This document shows positions 26,931 to 34,885 of a stretch of DNA of 64,000 nucleotides, piece after piece. A program made the translations under genes and the position numbers. Under the pieces are notes generated by a model. It was not told where the DNA came from and did no database searches. It saw only the letters and a list, made by a program, of their open reading frames with translations. The first letter of the stretch is position 1; every line of letters begins with the position of its first letter. Source of the DNA: Nitrospiraceae bacterium UBA6905 (GTDB lineage: Bacteria > Nitrospirota > Thermodesulfovibrionia > Thermodesulfovibrionales > UBA6898); NCBI GenBank assembly GCA_002451165.1, contig DKBH01000005.1:4707-68706 (forward strand), in the 5' to 3' direction.

Positions 26931-27331
26931 GAGCGTCTCCTTACGGTGGATATGGAGTGGATGAAGTTTTCGCCCTGCCATGCCCAGGTCGTTGTCAAGG
27001 TCACCTGCTTATGGTTTGCGTCAATGTCCGCGATCATCCTCCGGACAGTAAAGCCGACCGTTGTCGCTCGCACCTGCCTGTTGTCAACAGGGTAATTCGT
27101 GCCAGGCGTGGCTGTAAGTTCTGCATGGTCAAATGCAACAGACCGCAGTCGGTTCATGCGGTCAGCGGTGAGCCGCACCGCCTCATCCCGAAGAACGTTT
27201 CGCATATTGCCCTGTATCGCCACAATTGAGACCTGCATAAGCCCCATGAAGACGATCAGGAGCACCACCAGGGCGATCATCACCTCGACGAGAGTGACGC
27301 CCCGTCTATTTCGCAACGCAATTAGCAGCAT
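26927..27331 (-). CDS. pilV: PilV-like minor pilin
   Basis: 134 residues with prepilin N-terminus NRRGVTLVEVMIALVVLLIV, typical of the PilV/GspI group, and a small C-terminal domain. Overlaps the preceding fimT-like gene by 26 bases. Part of the minor-pilin set. Confidence 0.85.
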   Translation of the reverse strand: MLLIALRNRRGVTLVEVMIALVVLLIVFMGLMQVSIVAIQGNMRNVLRDEAVRLTADRMNRLRSVAFDHAELTATPGTNYPVDNRQVRATTVGFTVRRMIADIDANHKQVTLTTTWAWQGENFIHSISTVRRRS

Positions 27332-27836
27332 TACAGGGGCCTCCTGAAAAGATTTGAGTCGCCAACTTGCCCATATTCACCCTCGTCTCCGCAATCACGA
27401 CACAGTCATAATCTGGGTCGGTCTCACTATTAAGGGCGGCAAAGCAGACTGTCCCCGGAGTCATGATGCCGCGCTTGTTGATGACCATGGTGCCTCCCGC
27501 GTTCCAGGTTATGGCGTGCTCAACCGTCTTCGGATAGGTCGGAAGTATAGCATCTCCCGCACCAGGATCAGCGGCAGCGTTGTTGTTCGTGTCCTCGATC
27601 AGACGATAGGTCGTCGCCGTCGGAAAATCCATAAAATAATTCTGGCCCCGGGTGATTGCCATGGAGCGGACATTGAGCAGGTCAGCGTAGATATCCTTTG
27701 TCTCTTTCTCGATCTTGTATGCTCCCATCCATCCGACATAGTTGAAGCCGAGGGCGATGATCAAGATGGTGATGACCGAGACCACCACCATCAACTCAAC
27801 CAGCGTAACGCCTCTGTCTCTCATCATGGCCACCAT
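27306..27836 (-). CDS. fimT: FimT/GspH-like pseudopilin
   Basis: 176 residues with prepilin start RDRGVTLVELMVVVSVITIL, then the GspH/FimT-type beta-rich domain (MAITRGQNYFMDF, GTMVINKRGIMTPG). C-terminus has two cysteines (CNAANC). FimT-type minor pilins can bind DNA in transformation; dprA elsewhere in the window makes that possible here but it is not shown. ATG 27836 or 27824. Confidence 0.85.
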   Translation of the reverse strand: MVAMMRDRGVTLVELMVVVSVITILIIALGFNYVGWMGAYKIEKETKDIYADLLNVRSMAITRGQNYFMDFPTATTYRLIEDTNNNAAADPGAGDAILPTYPKTVEHAITWNAGGTMVINKRGIMTPGTVCFAALNSETDPDYDCVVIAETRVNMGKLATQIFSGGPCNAANCVAK

Positions 27837-27837
27837 A

Positions 27838-30800
27838 TTACTGTTTCTTTATATGCAATATCTTGTTTATAGGCTTGGGCGGCACTATGAGCGACAGTGC
27901 CCCTGCGGGCGGCAGACCCTGAATCATGCCGCTCCGCCGCTGATCTTTCTCCGTAAAGGCTGTGGCAAGTTCGACTTCTTCGATGGCGCCCGTAGAAACC
28001 TGCACGATCGCTGTACCGCGCAAAGTTCCCGTACCAACCAGCGTGCCGCCGGTGTCGTAGCGAACTGCCCATATGTGCGACGCACCGCCATATTCGCAGA
28101 TGTCCGCTGTCGGGCTGGACGAAGTAAAAAAGACCGCACCGTTGACCGTGGCAAGCGGGTCGGTCACAATCCGCTCTGAGCGAAAGACTGCTGCAGGATT
28201 TGAGCAGGCGATAGCAGCCCCGCTGAGATCAACGCACTGATCAAGGAGGATGTACCATCCGTCAGGGTCTGTCGAACCTGCTGCAGTGGCGGCATTGCCG
28301 AGGGCAGCGGATGAGACCGCTAGCGTACAGGACGTGTCGATGTTGGCAGGATTGCTCCCGGTAAGGGGGAAGCAGGGTTCTTTTATCCCGTAGAGGCGCC
28401 TCGCTGCTGTCGGGTCACCGTCATCAATGAGGTCGTTGATTTTGTAGAAATACCTCCCGGCCCCGAAAAAGAGCCGCAATTCCTTATTTCTCAGATTCTG
28501 CAATTTGCTCACGCCCGCAGTTACCGGGCCGATGCCGCTGATCACCGTAGAGACAGTCCATTGGTTCGGATCAAGACTCTGCCTGGTCACAAGCCGCTTC
28601 ACGCCTCCGACATTCCATCCGTCCAGAATATCGTACAGCGTTGCTGATGTTGGAACAGGGTCCTTCCAGGGGGAATCGATTGTGGCGATCTTCGCCGCAC
28701 CATCATATGCAATGATCAGTTTCGTCTCATGGTTATTATCATTCCGGTGGACGAATTTCCCCTTGTAAAAATCATTGGTGGACGAGGCGGTAGAAGGGTC
28801 AAGCGTGATCGTAGAGGCGGTGCCGCCCTGCGCAGTTCCTCCGCCCCCCAGGGCAGATCTCTCGGTGTAGCCGAAGTACATAGCGTCATCAGAATAGTTC
28901 ATGTCGAAATCGATGGACGAATTTATGAGATTCCCGACAAAGGCAGCATATCCTCCTGCATCAATGGTCCGCAGGGGTGTGCCGGTCTTGAGATCAAGGA
29001 CCTCGAGCTTTGCCGTGGTCCTGCTCAGGTGCTCCTTGATGCCGGTGAACTGATGGGTTGTCGGACTTACGTAGCCGGTCGGCCCTGACCCGAGGACGAC
29101 GTACCAGCGGCCGTTGGAGAACGTATCCTTCAGGCAGGTCTCCCCGGCAGGACAATCAGCATCAAGAGTGCAGGACGTCGTGGTGGTCGTAGAACAGTAT
29201 TTGTTATTGATCCTCATGATCCCGGGACCTGCTGTGGAGAGCCCGAGCTCCGGATCGGCATATTCCCAAAGCAGCGTCGGATTCGCCGGGTCGGTCACAT
29301 CCATCGCAAAGTACGAGGAATATCCGTAATTGCTGACCGGTGTCTTGATGCAATCGGTGCAGGCTGTAGAGACGTTTTCGCAGGCGCCGCCCAGCCGCAT
29401 GCTGCCGATGAGGACCGTGCGCCAGCTGTCTTTCGACCTCCTGCATTTCCAGTAATCCGAATAGACCGTAGAGTTGCAGCTGCTGTCGGGCTGATCGGCC
29501 GTGCCGTCGTCGTTCAGGTCAGGATCGATGGCAATGCTTGCATCGAAGAGGTAGGGGGTGGCATCGATATAATAGAGATGGCAGTAATCCCTGTCCGCGA
29601 AATATTTCAGGTACGGCAGTGCATGTTTCGGGATGAAGGCCCAGATTTCCTTGCCGACATCCGGATCAGCCAGGCAGGACTCGCCTGACGGGCAATCTGT
29701 ATTGTCGCGGCATGCCTTGGTCGTGGTGACCGAACAGCTCTTCCCCAGGGATGCCTTTGCATTTGCGTCCCTGTACAGCCCGAGTTTGCCGAGTCTGAAA
29801 GCATGGAGCATGCCGTCGTTGGCGCCGCTGAAGACCGTGCCCCGGTTCGTATACACCGTCGAGTTTATGTAATCCCTATAAGTCGTGTCCCGGTAGGATT
29901 TATCATACAGGTTCAGCGGTATCCATGATGAGATCTTTGGCGTCGAATTGACTATATCGGCCAGCTTCCATGTCTCTGTGGTGCCGCTCACGGTCACCGT
30001 ACGGCTTCTCACAGGAGCGCCGTCTATGGCGTCACTGCTATTGACCACACTGTCTCCGTTCAGATCATCGACCCCCCTGATGTACTGAATGAGGTTCGCG
30101 GTCTCGGCCACGTTAAGGAAGGGCGCAATAGCCGCATTTGTCGTAATAAAATTGTCGAGCGTGGCATCGTCATTCGTGTTCGTATAGATCTGCCGGTCAC
30201 TTGCGGCCCGCACATGGAGTTTCCGCCCCGCTTCCCAGAGGTAGCTCACGCTGTCCATGGGCACATTAGCTACCGTCGGCGTCACGGCATCTCTGGTGCC
30301 ATTGCCGTCTGCATCAGCAAAGAGATTCGCAGTGGTCTCATTCGTGGTCTTCGAAAAAGTGAAATCAATGATATAATCGCTGCCCAGCTTCAGCACGTTG
30401 TCGCTGTCCGTGTCTTCCCGGATGCTGCTCAGCCCGAGGGTCGGGTCGAGATAGTACCACATATTCTGCAGCACGCCGGTCCAGGTCACGTCGACCGTTC
30501 CGAATTTGCGCTTCGGATAGAACAGCGCCTGGATGAGGTTCGCACCGGAGCCCTCGCCGGAGGCGAGCACCGACGCAGCAGTACCGGAGGCGGTCTTTGC
30601 CGAGATCTTAATAAGCGCATCGCGGAGGTCTCTCTGAAGGTCAGCAGGATTCCTGGGATTGTAAAGTGTGGTGCCGCCGTTGACTGCGGTATTATTCATG
30701 AGCGTCTTCGGGTTGCACTCGTTGGTCAGGCCGGTGTCAGGCCCTGTGTACACCACATAGGTCGTGATCTGTTCGCTGGCCGTAGCCGGTATAGCCGTAG

Positions 30801-33117
30801 ATGCGGTGCCGGTCGAAAACGTCTTGATGTTCCTGTTCTTTGCGAGCCAGGCAAGGTCATCGACGTTCCTGCTTCCCGCATACGGGGGGCAGGTGGCGGT
30901 CTGGCCGGTCTGGCCGTCGCCGTCATTATAGAGCGACACAAGGTTTCCCACGGCTGTCCGCTGGTCTGCAGTCGACTGGCCGTCCGATATCAGGAGGATA
31001 TTGTTGTCCTGACATCTGAACTGAGAGGGGTTCTTGTTGCCCGCAAAGTCGCTGCTGTTGATCCTGAGGTCTGTCCTGCTGGTGCCCGGGACCGAGGGGT
31101 CGCCATAGGCATCGGTGCGGGCATAGTAGCCGATGGCATTGTAATACGCCTCTGCAAAGGGGGTCCAGTTCTTCCCCTTGAGGTCGTCAATGGCCCGTAC
31201 GAGACCGGAAGCGGACGTGTGGTCCCCTGCGGGATCGCCGATATAGCTTATGATCTTGGCGCCGTCAAAATTGCTTGTCCCTGCTGTCGTCGCATTGCAC
31301 GACGCAAATGAAGGGCTTGGGCAGTCCAGGTTCGTAGCGCAGGTCATATTGGCATCAGTTGAGCAGATCTTGGGGCATGGCACCGGCGTAATGCAGAGGC
31401 CGCCCCCGGTGCAGCTGGCATCGCTGGTGCAGGTGGTCAAAAAGTCGTTGGAACAGACCTTCCGGTCGCACTCGCTCGGAGTGCCGTTAAAATCAAAGCT
31501 CATCGCCCCCAGACGTATGAGGCCGGAAAACTGCTGTACCAGGCCTGAAGGCTGCGTCGGCGATGCCGAGAGATCCTTGATCTTTACCGTGAGCGTTCCG
31601 AAGGGCTGCCCCAACTGTGATTCAATTCCAATGTCGCTGATGATCGCCGGCAGGTTGTCGAACTGAGACGTGTCCGACGGAAGGTCCGTCGGATCGGCGA
31701 CCGGCGGCACCGTAATGTCGCCGCAGAACTTCTTGTGCTGTGTAAGAATGCAGGCATCGCCGCAGTCGCTGCCAATGCAGCCGGTCCAGGTACCTCCCGG
31801 GGACGGGCCCACATAGCAGATACCCGTATAGGCAATGCTGCAGAGATACGCAGGGATACCAGGCCTGACCGCTGCCGGTCCGTTAATGCAACTGCCGCCC
31901 GGACAGTCAGCAGCACTGGTGCAGAGCCTTCCGTCATTGGTCCCGCCGTTGCAGGTGAAGAGTTCGTCATAGATATCCGTACATTGGTTGATTACCGTGT
32001 TCTTCTCATCAATGCCCAGCGCTGTACCCTTTTTTAATGCCCAGCATGCCTGGATTGTCTGGTTGAAAGTGGCCTGCATCTTCGACGAGGTCGTGGCGCC
32101 AGGGGTGATACACGGTCCTTCGTCGTTGTCACAGTCTGCATCTTTCTTGCAGGCTGTCGCAGCAGCAACCTTTTCAGGGTCGCCTGCCGTGCATATTTTC
32201 GAGGTGCATACTCCCGTCCCCGCAATAATACAATCACTATTTCTGGTGCAGGATTTTGCCACGTTTTGCTGACAATAAGCTGACGCAACACTTGTTGCGG
32301 AAAGACAGTCGTCCACCGCTTTCTTGATGTCGGCGTTGCTCGATGCAGGATCCTGATAGGCATTGATCGCAGCCTGACAGAGTCCCTGATTGTAATCGCC
32401 GAAATAGAGCTTGAGATAGGTCTGTCCGCCCGGTGACGGCGCAGCCGGGTTCTCGGGCTGACGCGGCCCCTCGACGCCCATAGTAATACCCAGGGAGGTA
32501 TTCGTGCCACCTTCGATATAATCGGCCCTGAGCGCTTCCTTTATGAACTTGCGCCCGATACATCCCCTTGTTTCCGACTGAAGTATGTGGTTCACAGGCT
32601 CATATTTGCCGCCGGTCAATATCTGCTTCTCAACATCAAACTTCGAACTCGTGAGCCAGTTCAGATAATTTCCCTTTGCCACAAACTGCGTAAGGGTGAT
32701 GGGAGGACCGGAAAGGATATCTATAAATAACTGGCCGGCAATGCCCCTGCAGGAAGATGAGGCACAGCTCGGCACTGTCGCGATCTCATAAAAATAATTG
32801 TTACTCAAGTCATACTCGTATACCTTGGCACTGTCGAAATAGCCTGCATACGTCGTCGCACTGGCATAGGTCTGGTCGTAGCAGTAAGTCCCTTGGCGCG
32901 TGGATGACCCATTGTCCACATAAGCCAAATCATACATGCTGGCGGAATTATCGAGGAGCAATAAGAGGTTCGGCATGACACCGCCAACAATGAACGGAGG
33001 GGTCATGCAATAGTCGGTCATGGTTGCCGATTCGACATCCGCAACAGGCAGCATCATCAGACAGAAAACAAAGAAAAGCAGTCCGGCAATGGTGAGAAGT
33101 AATTTCGGAGACAACAT
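27838..33117 (-). CDS. pilY1: PilY1-like pilus tip adhesin, very large, with Cys-rich inserts
   Basis: About 1759 residues. Signal peptide (LSPKLLLTIAGLLFFVFCLM), then a vWA-like region with MIDAS-type DNSASMYD and LLISDGQS. The C-terminal third is the PilY1 beta-propeller (NRGTVFSGANDGMLHAFRLG; WAFIPKHALPYLKYF). Ca-binding-like Asp-rich loops recur (DLNGDSVVNSSD, DADGNGTRD). Scattered through it are at least six short cysteine units of the type C-x(4)-DC-x(2)-G-x(2)-C. The start 33117 has GGGAG upstream and leads into the signal peptide; longer in-frame starts do not. It heads the minor-pilin operon. Confidence 0.88.
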   Translation of the reverse strand: MLSPKLLLTIAGLLFFVFCLMMLPVADVESATMTDYCMTPPFIVGGVMPNLLLLLDNSASMYDLAYVDNGSSTRQGTYCYDQTYASATTYAGYFDSAKVYEYDLSNNYFYEIATVPSCASSSCRGIAGQLFIDILSGPPITLTQFVAKGNYLNWLTSSKFDVEKQILTGGKYEPVNHILQSETRGCIGRKFIKEALRADYIEGGTNTSLGITMGVEGPRQPENPAAPSPGGQTYLKLYFGDYNQGLCQAAINAYQDPASSNADIKKAVDDCLSATSVASAYCQQNVAKSCTRNSDCIIAGTGVCTSKICTAGDPEKVAAATACKKDADCDNDEGPCITPGATTSSKMQATFNQTIQACWALKKGTALGIDEKNTVINQCTDIYDELFTCNGGTNDGRLCTSAADCPGGSCINGPAAVRPGIPAYLCSIAYTGICYVGPSPGGTWTGCIGSDCGDACILTQHKKFCGDITVPPVADPTDLPSDTSQFDNLPAIISDIGIESQLGQPFGTLTVKIKDLSASPTQPSGLVQQFSGLIRLGAMSFDFNGTPSECDRKVCSNDFLTTCTSDASCTGGGLCITPVPCPKICSTDANMTCATNLDCPSPSFASCNATTAGTSNFDGAKIISYIGDPAGDHTSASGLVRAIDDLKGKNWTPFAEAYYNAIGYYARTDAYGDPSVPGTSRTDLRINSSDFAGNKNPSQFRCQDNNILLISDGQSTADQRTAVGNLVSLYNDGDGQTGQTATCPPYAGSRNVDDLAWLAKNRNIKTFSTGTASTAIPATASEQITTYVVYTGPDTGLTNECNPKTLMNNTAVNGGTTLYNPRNPADLQRDLRDALIKISAKTASGTAASVLASGEGSGANLIQALFYPKRKFGTVDVTWTGVLQNMWYYLDPTLGLSSIREDTDSDNVLKLGSDYIIDFTFSKTTNETTANLFADADGNGTRDAVTPTVANVPMDSVSYLWEAGRKLHVRAASDRQIYTNTNDDATLDNFITTNAAIAPFLNVAETANLIQYIRGVDDLNGDSVVNSSDAIDGAPVRSRTVTVSGTTETWKLADIVNSTPKISSWIPLNLYDKSYRDTTYRDYINSTVYTNRGTVFSGANDGMLHAFRLGKLGLYRDANAKASLGKSCSVTTTKACRDNTDCPSGESCLADPDVGKEIWAFIPKHALPYLKYFADRDYCHLYYIDATPYLFDASIAIDPDLNDDGTADQPDSSCNSTVYSDYWKCRRSKDSWRTVLIGSMRLGGACENVSTACTDCIKTPVSNYGYSSYFAMDVTDPANPTLLWEYADPELGLSTAGPGIMRINNKYCSTTTTTSCTLDADCPAGETCLKDTFSNGRWYVVLGSGPTGYVSPTTHQFTGIKEHLSRTTAKLEVLDLKTGTPLRTIDAGGYAAFVGNLINSSIDFDMNYSDDAMYFGYTERSALGGGGTAQGGTASTITLDPSTASSTNDFYKGKFVHRNDNNHETKLIIAYDGAAKIATIDSPWKDPVPTSATLYDILDGWNVGGVKRLVTRQSLDPNQWTVSTVISGIGPVTAGVSKLQNLRNKELRLFFGAGRYFYKINDLIDDGDPTAARRLYGIKEPCFPLTGSNPANIDTSCTLAVSSAALGNAATAAGSTDPDGWYILLDQCVDLSGAAIACSNPAAVFRSERIVTDPLATVNGAVFFTSSSPTADICEYGGASHIWAVRYDTGGTLVGTGTLRGTAIVQVSTGAIEEVELATAFTEKDQRRSGMIQGLPPAGALSLIVPPKPINKILHIKKQ

Positions 33118-33297
33118 GGCATACTCCCTTCCCGTTCTTCGTGCATTATCATCTATGGATTTCACGTTTGTAGCCTTAGCAAAATCGAGACCAATGATCA
33201 TTACTGACAAGAGACGGGCTAACTGCCTGCTTTTAAAATAAAATATATTTCTTATCACTTGTGCCAGAACTATGGGACAGGATACATTGGGTAAGAA

Positions 33298-33328
33298 ATT
33301 ACATACTATAGGAAAGTCATTACATACT
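33298..33328. repeat. Direct repeat upstream of pilY1
   Basis: ATTACATACT occurs at 33298-33307 and again at 33319-33328, exactly 21 bases (two helical turns) apart, about 180 bases upstream of the pilY1 start. The ~290-base gap 33118-33406 holds no gene. The repeat could be a tandem activator or repressor site. Confidence 0.35.
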
Positions 33329-33406
33329 TATTGATGCGGCAACATGCGGCGCCAGGGAGCGCGGAGCATTCAGAAGACCTCTCGCGACATTTGGACCGTA
33401 CGGTGA

Positions 33407-34006
33407 TCAGCGTTTCAAGATGCTCTCTTCTTCTGCATTCAGCTTTCTTACAGCTTCGTTAAAGCCTTCTATTCTTACTCCAAGGGCAGCAATGCGTTTC
33501 TTTATCTCATCGATCTGCTCCTGATTCTTCATAACGCCCGCGTTCTTAACATCCGCATACAGCTGTTCGCGTTCAGTAACCAAACTTTCGCGTTCAGCCC
33601 GCATGGCAGCCTTCTTCTCATTAATCATATCAAGCTGTTTTGCCTGTTCAGGTGTGAGACCTGTCATGAGTCTGCTCTCTCCGGTCTGTGCAGATAGTTC
33701 CTTCTTCTCGTCCTCAGGACTCGCAGAGGCCTTCTTCTCTTCAGCAGCTGCATCTGACTCTGGTGCAGTCTCCTCACCCGGGCTTATTCTCTGTGTGCTC
33801 AATTCCCTGATATCAGCGATATCACGCCGCGGGATCTCCAGGGTACCACCCTGCAGATCACAGAGCATCTTCCCTGTCACCTCTCTGCAAAAGTCTGCAA
33901 TGAACGATCGTCCGTTCTTCAGGGTCACCTTTACTGCTGCGGGAGACCATGAGGGGACCATGATCAGGAAGGCAACAGCAAGGATCAGTGCAAGCGCAGT
34001 CCTCAT
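33407..34006 (-). CDS. Exported coiled-coil protein of unknown function
   Basis: 199 residues. Signal peptide (RTALALILAVAFLIMVP...SPAA), a small beta-rich segment with two cysteines (VKVTLKNGRSFIADFCREVT and MLCDLQGG), an acidic linker (~75-105), and a long C-terminal coiled coil (~115-199). It overlaps the DsbC-like gene by four bases (ATGA). A two-cysteine periplasmic protein translated with a disulfide isomerase may be its substrate or partner (inference). Confidence 0.65.
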   Translation of the reverse strand: MRTALALILAVAFLIMVPSWSPAAVKVTLKNGRSFIADFCREVTGKMLCDLQGGTLEIPRRDIADIRELSTQRISPGEETAPESDAAAEEKKASASPEDEKKELSAQTGESRLMTGLTPEQAKQLDMINEKKAAMRAERESLVTEREQLYADVKNAGVMKNQEQIDEIKKRIAALGVRIEGFNEAVRKLNAEEESILKR

Positions 34007-34809
34007 GGCGTTTCTCCTTTCTTGGGAGGATTGGTCACAAGCTCTATGAGCGTCTTAGCGTCTTTCAACCCCCTGACGAGAAGGCCGTCCGGAAGCACCA
34101 TGGTCGGCGTCCCGGTTATGCCAAGATCCTTTGCAACCTTGATGTTCTCCTCTATCTCCGCTTTATTGTTGCAGTCAGGCTTCGGTATATCCTTTTTCGC
34201 AAAGTTGTCCTCCAGCCACTGGAGCGAACTCTTGCAGAGAATGCTCTGGGATTTCCAGAACGCATCGGGGTGAAAGGTCAGCGGCATGAGCTTCAGAAAG
34301 AAGGCGATGTCTTTCCGTTCGGCTACGACCTTCTTCATCTCCTCGTGCGCCTTTGCGCAGAAGGGGCAATCCGGGTCAGTGAAGACCGCCACCTTGTATC
34401 GCGCATCCTTTTCCCCGAGCACCAAAGCCGGCGCAAGAGGGATCTTTGTGACATCCACATACTGGGCCGGCAGTTCGCCTAATTGTTCGAACGATTCCTG
34501 CGTCTTATTCAGTCCTGCATCAACGTCAAAAATAGGGCCCGATACGACATGACGCTTGGAAAAACCGACATACATGATGCCCCGTTGCCCTTTCTCCTCT
34601 ACCACGACCTCCCAGAGCCCCCTCACAGGACTCATTTTGATATCGGAGGCTTTTGCTCCAGGCGCGCCGAGCTTGTCGAGGATCTTCTGCGCTTCTGCGG
34701 CGCTGAGGGTGTGGCATTTCGTACAGTCCTCTTCGCATCCGCCAAAGGCCCAGACCCTTAAGGGAATGAGCAGGAGGGTACATATTCCGATGATAAGTGA
34801 ACGCTTCAT
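34003..34809 (-). CDS. DsbC-like thiol:disulfide interchange protein (Cys form), with N-terminal CxxCH
   Basis: Periplasmic disulfide isomerase/reductase. Signal peptide (KRSLIIGICTLLLIPLRVWA), then a DsbC-type N-terminal domain that begins with CTKCH, a haem-c-attachment-like CxxCH. The SPVRGLWEVVVEEKG strand follows, then a thioredoxin-fold domain with active site DPDCPFC (~residues 150-156) and cis-Pro loop GITGTPTMVLPDG. Two further cysteines (ILCKSS, PDCNN) match DsbC's structural pair. 268 residues. It is the cysteine paralogue of the TGA-containing gene at 62845-63627. Confidence 0.88.
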   Translation of the reverse strand: MKRSLIIGICTLLLIPLRVWAFGGCEEDCTKCHTLSAAEAQKILDKLGAPGAKASDIKMSPVRGLWEVVVEEKGQRGIMYVGFSKRHVVSGPIFDVDAGLNKTQESFEQLGELPAQYVDVTKIPLAPALVLGEKDARYKVAVFTDPDCPFCAKAHEEMKKVVAERKDIAFFLKLMPLTFHPDAFWKSQSILCKSSLQWLEDNFAKKDIPKPDCNNKAEIEENIKVAKDLGITGTPTMVLPDGLLVRGLKDAKTLIELVTNPPKKGETP

Positions 34810-34885
34810 AGGGTCACGTCTCCTTCAATAAAGATACTGGCTACATTATATATCACAGTGCGGTCAATTTCGCAAAGGCTGATCC

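Noticed and set aside
30214..31311. Long plus-strand frame inside pilY1
   Set aside because: Antisense to a well-supported coding region with no recognisable domain.
27838..33117. CRISPR or tandem DNA repeats suggested by repeated Cys motifs
   Set aside because: The similarity is at protein level and the units are unevenly spaced; no array is present in the window.
33180..33300. Possible sigma-54 promoter for pilY1 (TGGCAC on the minus strand)
   Set aside because: The TTGC element at the right distance is missing.
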